Positions 1-9,681 of a stretch of 42,127 nt of DNA are shown here, piece by piece. Source of the DNA: Coprobacter sp. (GTDB lineage Bacteria > Bacteroidota > Bacteroidia > Bacteroidales > Coprobacteraceae); NCBI GenBank assembly GCA_022511245.1, contig JAFLRV010000004.1, forward strand, positions 1 to 42,127, read 5' to 3'. The position numbers were made by a program, and so were the translations under genes. The notes beneath the pieces are model-generated. The model was given only the letters and a program-made list of their open reading frames with translations, searched no databases and had not been told where the DNA came from. Each line of letters opens with the position of its first letter. The first letter of the stretch is position 1.

Positions 1-389
1 TCTTCAATAACAAACGTATCGTATATCTCAAAAGGGAGTGAGAGTATCGTACTGGCCAGAAACAACAGGCCGAAAAAAAACAGCGTACTCCACAACAGCG
101 AGCCGGGAAACACCGTCTGGACCCACGCATCCATACGCCCGAAAAATCCGGTACAGAGCAACAGGACAACCAATGCGGTCATAACCGTATCGGTGATGCT
201 TGCAAAACGGTTGTTTATTGCAAAATAACGTTGCTGCTCGGCATATTGCCGTTCGTCGTACAGCCCGGCCAAAGCCGGTGGCAAATGGGGCGAAGCGGCC
301 CGGCGGTTAAGCCGTGACAGGAGTTGCTGTACCGCATATTCGGATACGACAAAACCCAAGATAATCCACCCGATAACATTGTATTCCAT
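1..389 (-). CDS. M48 family metallopeptidase (CAAX protease/Ste24-like), N-terminal part, truncated by window edge
   Basis: Open minus-strand frame from ATG at 389 to the window edge: MEYNVIGWIILGFVVSEYAVQQLL...LPFEIYDTFVIEE. Membrane-rich, ends in the 'YDTFVIEE' motif typical of the M48 N-terminal domain. 5 bp downstream of tsaD. Confidence 0.75.
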   Translation of the reverse strand, partial: MEYNVIGWIILGFVVSEYAVQQLLSRLNRRAASPHLPPALAGLYDERQYAEQQRYFAINNRFASITDTVMTALVVLLLCTGFFGRMDAWVQTVFPGSLLWSTLFFFGLLFLASTILSLPFEIYDTFVIE

Positions 390-394
390 AATCG

Positions 395-1414
395 TTATAA
401 TTCTATCCGGGCAAACGGAGCGGCATCGACAGGACAAAAATCGTTGTCGAGATATTTATAATAGCCGGTAATGGCCACCATAGCGGCATTGTCGGTCGTA
501 AACGAGAATTTGGGCAAACAGACATTCCATCCATACCGGGTCCCGTACTCCTCAAAAGCAGCCCGCACGGCCGAATTGGCCGATACGCCGCCAGCTACCG
601 CCACCTCCTTTATCCCCAAATCCTGAGCGGCTTTGCGCAACTTCTCCATGAGAATATCCACAATCGTGGCCTGCAAAGAGGCGCACAAATCGTTTTTATT
701 CTCCTCGATAAAATCGGGATTTTCTTTCATCCGGTCACGCAACAGATAAAGGAACGAGGTTTTCAGTCCGCTAAAGCTGTAATTGTATCCTGCAATATGC
801 GGTTTATTGAACCGGAAGGCTTTGTCGTTTCCCTCTTTGGCCAGCCGGTCGATAACCGGTCCGCCCGGATAGGGCAGCCCCATCACTTTGGCACATTTGT
901 CGAAAGCCTCGCCGGCAGCATCGTCGATAGTCTGTCCGATGACCTCCATATCTCTGTATGAACTTACTTTTATAATCTGAGAGTTTCCACCTGATACCAG
1001 CAGGCAGAGGAAAGGGAACGAGGGAGGTACGGCTTCGCTCCCGGCCTCCTTAATAAAGTGGGCCAGCACATGAGCCTGCAAATGGTTGACCTCCACCATA
1101 GGAATACCCAGTGCCGATGAAAAACCTTTGGCAAAAGAGGTGCCTACCAGCAATGAACCCATCAGACCGGGCCCTCTGGTAAACGCAACGGCACTCAGCT
1201 CTTTTTTCGACACACCGGCCCGCTTCAATGCCTCTGAAACCACCGGAATAATATTTTGCTGATGAGCTCTGGAAGCCAGTTCGGGAACAACCCCTCCGAA
1301 AGATTCATGGACAGCCTGACTTGATATTACATTCGACAGCAGCACCCCGTCCCGGATAACAGCCGCCGACGTGTCGTCGCAAGAAGACTCTATTCCTAAA
1401 ATTATTGTACTCAT
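395..1414 (-). CDS. tsaD: tRNA N6-adenosine threonylcarbamoyltransferase TsaD
   Basis: MSTIILGIESSCDDTSAAVI..., HLQAH, PGGPVIDRLA, GGVSANSAVR motifs. ORF track starts at 1459 but the start is most likely 1414. Confidence 0.97.
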   Translation of the reverse strand: MSTIILGIESSCDDTSAAVIRDGVLLSNVISSQAVHESFGGVVPELASRAHQQNIIPVVSEALKRAGVSKKELSAVAFTRGPGLMGSLLVGTSFAKGFSSALGIPMVEVNHLQAHVLAHFIKEAGSEAVPPSFPFLCLLVSGGNSQIIKVSSYRDMEVIGQTIDDAAGEAFDKCAKVMGLPYPGGPVIDRLAKEGNDKAFRFNKPHIAGYNYSFSGLKTSFLYLLRDRMKENPDFIEENKNDLCASLQATIVDILMEKLRKAAQDLGIKEVAVAGGVSANSAVRAAFEEYGTRYGWNVCLPKFSFTTDNAAMVAITGYYKYLDNDFCPVDAAPFARIEL

Positions 1415-1530
1415 AACTCTTCTCAAACGCATGTTTTTGCAGTGGACGAAATTACACAATAAAAAATAATTATTTCACAGCGGGGTCGAAAATTATTTCC
1501 CGAAAAATCATAAATTTGCGTCTCAATGGT

Positions 1531-4500
1531 ATGAAGACACTGTATAAAATATTCAAATACATCATTATCTGTGTAGTGGCTTTCACCGGCATGCTGTATG
1601 CGGGTCTCTATCTCCTTTTGCATATCCCCGCCGTACAACGGAAAGTCAAAGAGGTCAGCACAACCGAACTCAGCGAAAGACTGGGAGTGCCGGTGTCTGT
1701 GGGAGAGGTAACCATTTACCCGTTCGACAAAGTTGCCCTGTATGATGTCTGCCTGCCCGACCGGCAGAACGATACCCTGCTGTATGCCCGGAAAGTAATG
1801 GCGGGCGTAGAACTGACATCGCTGTTTAACCGTAAACTGACGTTCACGACGGCACACCTGCTGGATTTCGACATACGCCTGACCCGGAAAAATCCCGAAG
1901 CCGACTTAAATCTGCAATTCGTCATCGAGGCGTTCCGGCAGAAAGAGAAAAAAAAGAAATCGCCTTTCGATGTACAAATCAATACCGTTGTCATCCGACG
2001 GGGAAACATCTCCTACGACCTGCTCTCCGAACCGGAAAAAACGGTCTCCGGATTCGACAGGAACCACATCTCCGTCCGCAATTTCCTTTCCACCATATCG
2101 CTGAAATCTCTGCGCCGGGACTCTATCAATATCAATGTACGGCGGTTGAGTTTTGAGGAAAAATCCGGATTTGTCCTGCCCAAACTCTCTTTTAAACTGG
2201 CGGCAAACAACCGGGAGGCCTATTTTTCCCAATTTTCCCTGCAACTGAAACAGTCGCTTATCGCACTGAATACGGCCCATGTAGATTTGAGCCGGATGAA
2301 AGAGGTGTCCCAATTCTGCGACAGTTGCGACATACGGTTCGCCATCGACAACTCCCGGCTGGTATTTAACGATTTGGCTCCATTTGTACCGGCATTGCAA
2401 AATTTCAATACCCCCACCGATTTTTCCTGTTTCGTTGAAGGTGCCGTAAACCACCTGAAACTAAACCGGTTGCAGTTCAACTACGGAAAAGGAGATATCA
2501 TAGCGTCTCTGGAAGGAACCCTCGACGGCATTACCCGCATACAAGAGGCGTTCCTGTTCGGAAAAGTCAGCGACCTGCGGGCCACACCGGAAGGACTGGC
2601 CTCCATTATCAACAATTTCTCTTCAACAGACCAGCAAGTGTCTCCCGTACTCACCCGGTTGGGAATTACCCATTTTCAAGGCGAAATATCGGGATTCCTC
2701 AGCAATATGGTCATGTTCGGAACGCTCTCCGGAGATCCCGGAAAAATATCCGCCGACCTCATGCTCTCCCGCAATTTCGAGACACAGTCTCTGGCCTATC
2801 AAGGCAGTATCAAAACAGATGATTTCGACCTGCACCGGCTGTTCGGCAAAAACAACCTGTTCGGGTCGGTCGATTTAAACCTCGATCTCGACGGACGCCA
2901 TTATGTGAACGGAACCCCGACAGGCCAGCTCGCCGGACAAATAGGCCGCATCGAATACAACGGATACGCCTATGAAAACATCCAGCTCAACGGCGATTAT
3001 CAGGGGTCCCGGTTCGAAGGGGCTGCCATCATCGACAACGAAAACGGCTATCTCTCCCTGTTGGGAGCCATAGATCTGATGAATAAAAGACCTGAATTCG
3101 ATTTTATGGCATACGGCAGACATATCCGGCCCGAAGCCCTGAAACTGACCAACAAATACAAGGGTGCCGACCTCTCTTTCGGGATGCACGCCAATTTTAC
3201 CGGCAACTCGCTCGACAATGCAGAAGGAGAACTCTCCATTGACAGCGTAGAATTTATAAAAGGCGACGATTCTTTCTTTTTGAACCAATTTCGCATTATC
3301 GCACACAACGAAGATATTCCGCAGTATATACAGGTCCGCTCCGATATCCTCAACGGCGAGATTCAGGGGAAATATTCGTTCCAGTCGCTGAAAAACTCAC
3401 TTACCAACATTATCGCCTCCGTGCTGCCGGCCGTTGTGTCGCCCCCTGCTGAAAAGAAGAAATCCCCCAAAAGCATTCCGGTCGAAAATTCATTCAACTA
3501 CCTTTTCGAGATTAATCCGACCGAAGAGCTGTCCCGGATATTCGAACTGCCCGTTACACTGGCTTCCGGAGGCGAAATCGAAGGATTCTACAACGATACG
3601 GAAAACCGCTTCCGGCTGAATACGATTTTCCCTTCGCTGCAATACAAAAAGTCGAGATTCAACAACGTATTGCTGCACACGGAGAAAAAACAAGACAACC
3701 TCTCTCTGTCGGTTCGGGCCAGCAACACCAATAAAAAGAACAAAACACTTTTATGGGCGATTCAGGCCGATGCCTGCAACGACAATCTGGAAACCCGCAT
3801 TAACTGGAGCAACGCCGGAGAATCCACTTTCTGCGGCGAACTGTCGGCTTCTACCCGTTTCATCCGAACCGGAGCAAAAAAACCGGCGGCAACCATAGAA
3901 ATCAACCCGACGAATATCATTCTGAACGATTCGATATGGAAAATCCTGCCGGCCACCATTACCGCCGACTCCGGCAAGATAAACATCGAACATTTTGAAA
4001 TCCGGCACGACAAACAGTACCTTCATATCGACGGTATGGCGTCCAAATCGCCGGACGACGAGATAGACCTGCGGCTCAATGACCTCAGCCTCAACTATAT
4101 TTTTGAATCGCTGAACATTCCCAATGTCTCGTTCGGAGGACAGGCAACCGGAAATATCCTCGTCTCCGATTTGCTCTCCGGCGCCCCCCGACTAAACACC
4201 CATAAATTCCATGTCAAGGACTTCTCCTACAACGATGCCGTTTTCGGAGACCTTAACCTGTACAGCCAGTGGGAAAACGAGAGTCAAGGCATTCTGTTGC
4301 AAGGTAGCGTTTCCCAGCACGGACATCCCGATACGGGGATATACGGACACATATTCCCCACCAAAGACTCGCTGCATCTCTCTTTCGACGCCCACTATCT
4401 GAACCTCGATTTTCTGCGCCCGTTCATCGGCAACATCCTGACCGGATTCACCGGACGAGCTTCCGGGAAAGTCGACTTTTACGGAAAATTCAACGCCCTC

Positions 4501-6045
4501 ACCGTTACAGGCGATGCCTATGCCCAAAACGTAACATTCGGTATCGATTACCTGAATACGGTCTATTCTCTCTCCGACAGCATTCATCTGACCCCCAACC
4601 TGATACGATTCGAAAATGTGACCGTGTCAGACAAATTCGGACGCACCGGGCTGGCCAGAGGACGGCTCGAACACAACCATTTCAAAAACATGACATACGA
4701 TATCGGTATCTCCGACGTACACAATATGCTGGTATTCGATGTGACCGAACTGATTAATCCGGATTACTACGGTACGGTATTCGGTTCAGGAACAGCCTCC
4801 ATTACCGGAGACATGGCCCGGACCAATATCGATGTGAACATGAGAACCGACGACAATTCCAAATTTACGTTCGTACTTACCGGCAGCGAAACAGCCAGCG
4901 ATTATCCCTTTATCACTTTTGTAAACAAAGCGCAGGAAATGCGGCGGCAAGAGGGAGCGAACCCGACCGGACAGCCACTGCCAACCCCCAACCCAAAACC
5001 GGAAAATCCGGCCAATACCCATGTCATCAACGTCAATCTCCAAATCGACGCCACACCTGAAGCCACCATGCAAATCGTTATGGACCCGGTGACAGGAGAC
5101 CTCATCAAAGCCAACGGGACAGGCGGAATCCGGCTCGAATACAATACATTCGCCGACATGAAGATGTACGGGACCTACACGCTGGAAAAAGGAAGCTACA
5201 GTTTCAACCTGCAAGACCTGATTACCCGGTTGTTCAACATCAAATCCGGCAGTTCGATTTCGTTTCGGGGCGACCCGCTGGAAGCCTATCTCGACATTAC
5301 GGCCACCTACTCTTTGACCGCAAATCTGACAGACCTGTCCGAAAGTTTCGCCCAAGAAAAAGAGCTGAGCCGTACCAGCGTACCGGTAAACACCGTATTG
5401 AGCGTATCGGAAAATCTCCAGCATCCCGACCTGAAATTCGACATCGAATTCCCCACCCTGACACAGGATATCGACCGGCAGGTACGAAGCATCATCAGCA
5501 CCGAAGAGATGATGAACCGGCAAATCATCTACCTGCTGGCGCTGGGGAAATTCTATACGCCCGACTACATGAATACGGGCCAACGCAGCAACGAACTGGC
5601 ATCGGTCGCATCCTCGACATTGTCATCGCAATTAAACAACATGCTGGGACAAATCAGCGACAAACTGAACATCGGCACCAATATCCGAAGCGACAAAGGC
5701 GATTTTTCCGATGTCGAAGTCGAACTGGCCCTGTCCAGCCAGCTGCTCAACAACCGGCTTATCCTGAACGGGAACTTCGGATACCGTGACAATCAGGTCA
5801 ACAGCAATGCTTTCGTAGGCGACTTCGACCTCGAATACCTGCTCAACAAAAGCGGTAATATGCGGCTCAAAGCCTACAACCACTACAACGACCGCAACTA
5901 CTACATCAAATCGGCGCTCACCACACAAGGGGTCGGCGTGATGTTCAAACGGGATTTCAGCCGCCTTTCCGAAATCTTCAACCAAATATCGGACAATATG
6001 GCCAAACGCCGCCAGAAACGGGCAGAAAAACGAGACAGGGAATAA
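1531..6045 (+). CDS. TamB-like translocation/assembly module protein (AsmA-like N-terminus, TamB C-terminal domain)
   Basis: About 1505 aa, N-terminal TM helix, repetitive beta-rich body, C-terminal '..LSSQLLNNRLILNGNFGYRDN...GDFDLEYLLNKSGNMRLKAYN' typical of Bacteroidota TamB-domain proteins. Confidence 0.9.
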   Translation: MKTLYKIFKYIIICVVAFTGMLYAGLYLLLHIPAVQRKVKEVSTTELSERLGVPVSVGEVTIYPFDKVALYDVCLPDRQNDTLLYARKVMAGVELTSLFNRKLTFTTAHLLDFDIRLTRKNPEADLNLQFVIEAFRQKEKKKKSPFDVQINTVVIRRGNISYDLLSEPEKTVSGFDRNHISVRNFLSTISLKSLRRDSININVRRLSFEEKSGFVLPKLSFKLAANNREAYFSQFSLQLKQSLIALNTAHVDLSRMKEVSQFCDSCDIRFAIDNSRLVFNDLAPFVPALQNFNTPTDFSCFVEGAVNHLKLNRLQFNYGKGDIIASLEGTLDGITRIQEAFLFGKVSDLRATPEGLASIINNFSSTDQQVSPVLTRLGITHFQGEISGFLSNMVMFGTLSGDPGKISADLMLSRNFETQSLAYQGSIKTDDFDLHRLFGKNNLFGSVDLNLDLDGRHYVNGTPTGQLAGQIGRIEYNGYAYENIQLNGDYQGSRFEGAAIIDNENGYLSLLGAIDLMNKRPEFDFMAYGRHIRPEALKLTNKYKGADLSFGMHANFTGNSLDNAEGELSIDSVEFIKGDDSFFLNQFRIIAHNEDIPQYIQVRSDILNGEIQGKYSFQSLKNSLTNIIASVLPAVVSPPAEKKKSPKSIPVENSFNYLFEINPTEELSRIFELPVTLASGGEIEGFYNDTENRFRLNTIFPSLQYKKSRFNNVLLHTEKKQDNLSLSVRASNTNKKNKTLLWAIQADACNDNLETRINWSNAGESTFCGELSASTRFIRTGAKKPAATIEINPTNIILNDSIWKILPATITADSGKINIEHFEIRHDKQYLHIDGMASKSPDDEIDLRLNDLSLNYIFESLNIPNVSFGGQATGNILVSDLLSGAPRLNTHKFHVKDFSYNDAVFGDLNLYSQWENESQGILLQGSVSQHGHPDTGIYGHIFPTKDSLHLSFDAHYLNLDFLRPFIGNILTGFTGRASGKVDFYGKFNALTVTGDAYAQNVTFGIDYLNTVYSLSDSIHLTPNLIRFENVTVSDKFGRTGLARGRLEHNHFKNMTYDIGISDVHNMLVFDVTELINPDYYGTVFGSGTASITGDMARTNIDVNMRTDDNSKFTFVLTGSETASDYPFITFVNKAQEMRRQEGANPTGQPLPTPNPKPENPANTHVINVNLQIDATPEATMQIVMDPVTGDLIKANGTGGIRLEYNTFADMKMYGTYTLEKGSYSFNLQDLITRLFNIKSGSSISFRGDPLEAYLDITATYSLTANLTDLSESFAQEKELSRTSVPVNTVLSVSENLQHPDLKFDIEFPTLTQDIDRQVRSIISTEEMMNRQIIYLLALGKFYTPDYMNTGQRSNELASVASSTLSSQLNNMLGQISDKLNIGTNIRSDKGDFSDVEVELALSSQLLNNRLILNGNFGYRDNQVNSNAFVGDFDLEYLLNKSGNMRLKAYNHYNDRNYYIKSALTTQGVGVMFKRDFSRLSEIFNQISDNMAKRRQKRAEKRDRE

Positions 6046-6050
6046 CATAA

Positions 6051-6085
6051 AAAATGGGTTACAGCATAGCCGCATAACCCATTTC
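6051..6085. terminator. Stem-loop between convergent tamB-like and DUF4241-like genes
   Basis: AAATGGGTTA - 13 nt loop - TAACCCATTT, perfect 10-bp stem. Confidence 0.75.
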
Positions 6086-6110
6086 TTCCATTATTATTTC
6101 TGTATGTTAT

Positions 6111-6851
6111 TTACTCTTCCTCGCAATACGTCTGCTCGATATCGATAAAGAAGATAACAAGCTGGCAGATATTGCCGTTTTCGTCGAATCCCCAGTAAAC
6201 GGGATAGGCTCCGTCGCCGAAACCGCTTTGGAAAACGGGGAGATGATAGTCAGTACCCGGAATTTGCCAGTTAATCCAGTCTCCGTCCACACGCTGGTAT
6301 TCGGGATGTTCCTGATAACTCTTTTCAAAAAGAGGAGAAAAATAATCGTTATAATACTCTTTTCCGGGATTTTCCCGATGCCACTGTTCCCACCAGTCAC
6401 AAAACGCCTGATGAACCTCTTTGTCACAAATACATCCCAATCCGGCATCGACATTGAAACCGAAATACATATCTCCGTCCAGTTCAGATAAATCTTCATC
6501 TCCGATCAAGGCTTCATAAAAATGAACGGGACGGGATTCGGAGAACCGGAGCCGGACGGCAGCATAACGGGCACAATCACCCTCTCCGTCGGGTTTGACA
6601 ACACAAACCTCCGTACGGTACGTCCCGGCAGGAACTGAGCAGAAATAGGGTTTTTCCTCCCGCTGAACAAGATACACAAACGGGTCCCGTACCAGCACCT
6701 GTCCACTGGGCAGACTGCACGGCCCTATATCCATCACATCTAATCGGGCAGTAGCTATCTGCGACTGCTCGAAATAGGCATTCAAATCTACCGGAGGAAC
6801 ACTTTTGTCTTTCACCTGTTCCCACTGCTCTAACCACTCTTTTGCAGGCAT
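6111..6851 (-). CDS. DUF4241-like protein
   Basis: 246 aa ORF; 'PSGQVLVRDPF...PYFCSVPAGTYRTEVCV...YFGFNVDAGLGCICD...' resembles DUF4241 proteins. Confidence 0.65.
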   Translation of the reverse strand: MPAKEWLEQWEQVKDKSVPPVDLNAYFEQSQIATARLDVMDIGPCSLPSGQVLVRDPFVYLVQREEKPYFCSVPAGTYRTEVCVVKPDGEGDCARYAAVRLRFSESRPVHFYEALIGDEDLSELDGDMYFGFNVDAGLGCICDKEVHQAFCDWWEQWHRENPGKEYYNDYFSPLFEKSYQEHPEYQRVDGDWINWQIPGTDYHLPVFQSGFGDGAYPVYWGFDENGNICQLVIFFIDIEQTYCEEE

Positions 6852-6876
6852 ATCGCTATCTCTTTTTTAATAAAGT

Positions 6877-7332
6877 TTACCGGCCTCTTTTAGTTTGAGA
6901 CTGGGACTGAGGTTGTTGCGGCTGTGCCTGCGGCTGATTCTGCGGTCGGGGCTGAACCTGAGGTTGAGCCGGAGAACCGGGTTGGGGCGCCGGCTGTTTC
7001 TGCGTCTTGCCCTGCTTGTCTATATAGTGCCATTTGTTGCTTTCCCATGCCGGATTCGCACCGCCGGGAGGTGGCGGAGGCGTGGCGGGCATTCCTTTTT
7101 TCGTGACTTTGGCCTGCCCGTTCTCAAACGGATAACCGAAAGCATATTTGGGTCTGACCACGACCTTCCCCGCCTGATTGGTATAACCGATACGGCCGTG
7201 CTTATCGACAATACGGCGCATGCCGTCGTGATAGATATCGTCTCGGTTGTCGTACCGGTAAACGGTGTAATTGCCCGGAATACATCCGACCATAAACAGC
7301 AAAGTCATGGAATAAACAAACTTTTTCATCAT
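6877..7332 (-). CDS. WG-repeat-like lipoprotein with P/Q-rich C-terminus
   Basis: MMKKFVYSMTLLFMVGC lipobox; 'VDKHGRIGYTNQAGKVVVRPKYAFGYPFENGQAKV' is WG-repeat-like; low-complexity PQ tail. Confidence 0.75.
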   Translation of the reverse strand: MMKKFVYSMTLLFMVGCIPGNYTVYRYDNRDDIYHDGMRRIVDKHGRIGYTNQAGKVVVRPKYAFGYPFENGQAKVTKKGMPATPPPPPGGANPAWESNKWHYIDKQGKTQKQPAPQPGSPAQPQVQPRPQNQPQAQPQQPQSQSQTKRGR

Positions 7333-7399
7333 ATCGAGATATTATGGTTATTTTCATCCAAGAGACATCCGAATTTATTCTCCGTCGCCCCTCACTGCA

Positions 7400-7430
7400 C
7401 AAAAATAGGAAAAAAGAAAACGAAGACAAA
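7400..7430 (-). promoter_or_regulatory. Bacteroidota-type promoter for the WG lipoprotein/DUF4241 pair
   Basis: On the minus strand TTTG (7430-7427) - N19 - TATTTTTG (7407-7400), matching TTTG-N~19-TAnnTTTG. Confidence 0.6.
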
Positions 7431-7497
7431 CCTTTTGTATCAACTATTTTCATACCTTTGTATAATCGGTAAAAAATACAATCGAAACATAACCATA

Positions 7498-9021
7498 ATG
7501 AAAACTTGTTTTACATTTTTAAAAAGCTGGGCAATATTTGCCATCGCGGTTTTCACCCTGTTTTCCTGTAAAAAACAAAACAGCGACTACCTGCAATCGA
7601 TTCCGGCAGACGCCGATATGGTGGTCTCGCTCAATCTGCAAAATTTAATCGAGAAAGGAGATATAGCCGCACTGTTGAAAAATCCCCGCATAGAAAAAGC
7701 GGTGCAACAGGGATTAAACAACCTCTCTCCCGAAAGCCGGACAGTCATGGAGGAAATTTTGCGCCATCCGCAGGAAGCCGGACTTTCGTTGAAAGACAAT
7801 ATCGTTTTCTTTTTCAATATAACCGAAAATGAGTTCGGCCTGCTGTCGAAAATCGAAGACCGGAAAAAATTCGAAAACACGCTTTCCGCCTTGTTTTCCG
7901 CAAACGGCTCCGGGCAAAAAATCGGCCAGCACGGTAACGGCTGTTTTTTGGAGATGGGCAACGGTTTTGTCTGTGCATTCGACGACGATAAAGCGGTGCT
8001 TTTCGGGAGACCTTACCTCCTGACAGGAATGAAGGATGAAGCTCTCCAACTGCTGAATCAGAAAAAAGAGCAGAGTTTGTTGTCGAACGACGGATTTACC
8101 CGATTCCTGCAATCAAAGAAAGACATCGACATCTGGGTATCCTTGTCTGTATACACCCGTCAAAATCCGGTCTACACAGCGATTCTCCCGGAAGGATTGA
8201 CCAACGACATGTACATTACCCACCACATCGATTTCCAGCAAGGAAAAATTGTCGACAATATTGAAAACCTATGCGGCAATTCCGACGGACAGAAATCATG
8301 GGAACATTTCTTATCTTTCATCGGCAATTCGGCGAACGATTTTCTACCCTATTTCCCGGAAAATACATGGGGAATCTGGAGTCTTGACCTCAACGGAAAG
8401 AAACTGTATGATATCCTTTCCGAAAATCCCTATTTTGCCCTGATGAGCGACAATGTATCGGGCGAAATAGACTTGCAGGGGCTTATCGGTTCCATCGACG
8501 GAAACATAACCGTCGGAATGACGGGGCTTTCCGCAAACGATGTATTCGGATATATGCCGCATCTCACGCTGCTGGTTGCGGTCAAAGACCATTCGCTGCT
8601 GGACTTTCTGAAGCAGAACCTGCAACTGCTGAATGTATCGGCTCTCGCCGACAACCAGTACAAAGTGAACTGGAGCGGAACAGACATCTATTTCGGACTG
8701 ATAGACAAACACATTCTTTACATCTCGACCGATACAAAAGTCCCCCGAAAAGCCGCTGCCCCATTTTCGGAAACGCCGGCGGCCAAAATTTTCAAATCGG
8801 GAGGTGCTATGGCCATCGATATGAAACCCTTGCGGCAATGTTTATCTTTGATATTGCCGGCCAAAGATTATTCCCAAATCGACACATGGTTATCGACCAT
8901 CTCTTCGATTGAATCCCAATCGGAGAATCTGTCGGGCAAACTCACCATTCACATGAGCAATGTGTCGGAAAATGCCTTGTCCACGATTTTAAGAAGTATC
9001 GAAAGCCGGACACAACCCTAA
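7498..9021 (+). CDS. DUF4836-like lipoprotein
   Basis: MKTCFTFLKSWAIFAIAVFTLFSCKKQNSDYLQSIPADADMVVSLNLQNLIEKG; lipobox LFSC and 'IPADA..V..ln' opening typical of DUF4836. The 6895 start in the ORF track is an artefact. Confidence 0.75.
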   Translation: MKTCFTFLKSWAIFAIAVFTLFSCKKQNSDYLQSIPADADMVVSLNLQNLIEKGDIAALLKNPRIEKAVQQGLNNLSPESRTVMEEILRHPQEAGLSLKDNIVFFFNITENEFGLLSKIEDRKKFENTLSALFSANGSGQKIGQHGNGCFLEMGNGFVCAFDDDKAVLFGRPYLLTGMKDEALQLLNQKKEQSLLSNDGFTRFLQSKKDIDIWVSLSVYTRQNPVYTAILPEGLTNDMYITHHIDFQQGKIVDNIENLCGNSDGQKSWEHFLSFIGNSANDFLPYFPENTWGIWSLDLNGKKLYDILSENPYFALMSDNVSGEIDLQGLIGSIDGNITVGMTGLSANDVFGYMPHLTLLVAVKDHSLLDFLKQNLQLLNVSALADNQYKVNWSGTDIYFGLIDKHILYISTDTKVPRKAAAPFSETPAAKIFKSGGAMAIDMKPLRQCLSLILPAKDYSQIDTWLSTISSIESQSENLSGKLTIHMSNVSENALSTILRSIESRTQP

Positions 9022-9028
9022 GCTCCCT

Positions 9029-9676
9029 ATGGATACCATAACACTACAACAGGTACTGCCGGCCGTCTTTGCCGAAAACCGGGAGGAGATCGATTCGGAA
9101 ATATGGCTCTGCGAACGGGTGCTGCAAAAAGGGAAATCCTACTTGATAGAGGCGGTTTCAGGAGCCGGCAAATCTTCTTTCTGTAGCTATCTGTACGGGT
9201 ATCGGCACGACTATTCCGGCGATATCCGGTTCGACGGACAATCTACCCGGACTTTTTCTATCCGGCAATGGACACAGTTGCGACGGACCGCTATCAGCTG
9301 CCTGTTTCAGGATTTGCGCCTGTTTCCCGAACTGACGGTCCGGGAAAATATCGAACTTAAAAACAGCCTGACCCGACATAAACCGGAAACGGAAATACGC
9401 CATTATTTCGACAGACTGGGAATCGGCGACAAATGGGAATCGAAAACAGCCCGGCTCTCTTTCGGACAACAACAGCGGGTCGCCTTTGTCCGGGCACTTT
9501 GCCAGCCCTTCGATTTCATTCTGCTCGATGAGCCGATAAGCCACCTGGATGATGCCAACGGGCAGATAATGGCCGACATTCTGCTGCACGAGTGTAAAGC
9601 GCAATCGGCCGGCATCATCGTCACCTCGATTGGAAAACATCCGGATATTTCCTACGATGAAATACTCCGTTTATAA
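9029..9676 (+). CDS. ABC transporter ATP-binding protein
   Basis: Walker A AVSGAGKSS, signature LSFGQQQRV, Walker B FILLDEPISHLDD. Confidence 0.93.
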   Translation: MDTITLQQVLPAVFAENREEIDSEIWLCERVLQKGKSYLIEAVSGAGKSSFCSYLYGYRHDYSGDIRFDGQSTRTFSIRQWTQLRRTAISCLFQDLRLFPELTVRENIELKNSLTRHKPETEIRHYFDRLGIGDKWESKTARLSFGQQQRVAFVRALCQPFDFILLDEPISHLDDANGQIMADILLHECKAQSAGIIVTSIGKHPDISYDEILRL

Positions 9677-9681
9677 ATGAC

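Noticed and set aside
4786-5583. 265-aa minus-strand ORF antisense to the tamB-like gene
   Set aside because: Shadow ORF with no domain features.
6895-7497. N-terminal 201-aa extension of the DUF4836-like ORF
   Set aside because: Antisense to the WG-repeat lipoprotein, Arg/Leu-rich shadow translation; a lipobox signal peptide begins at 7498.
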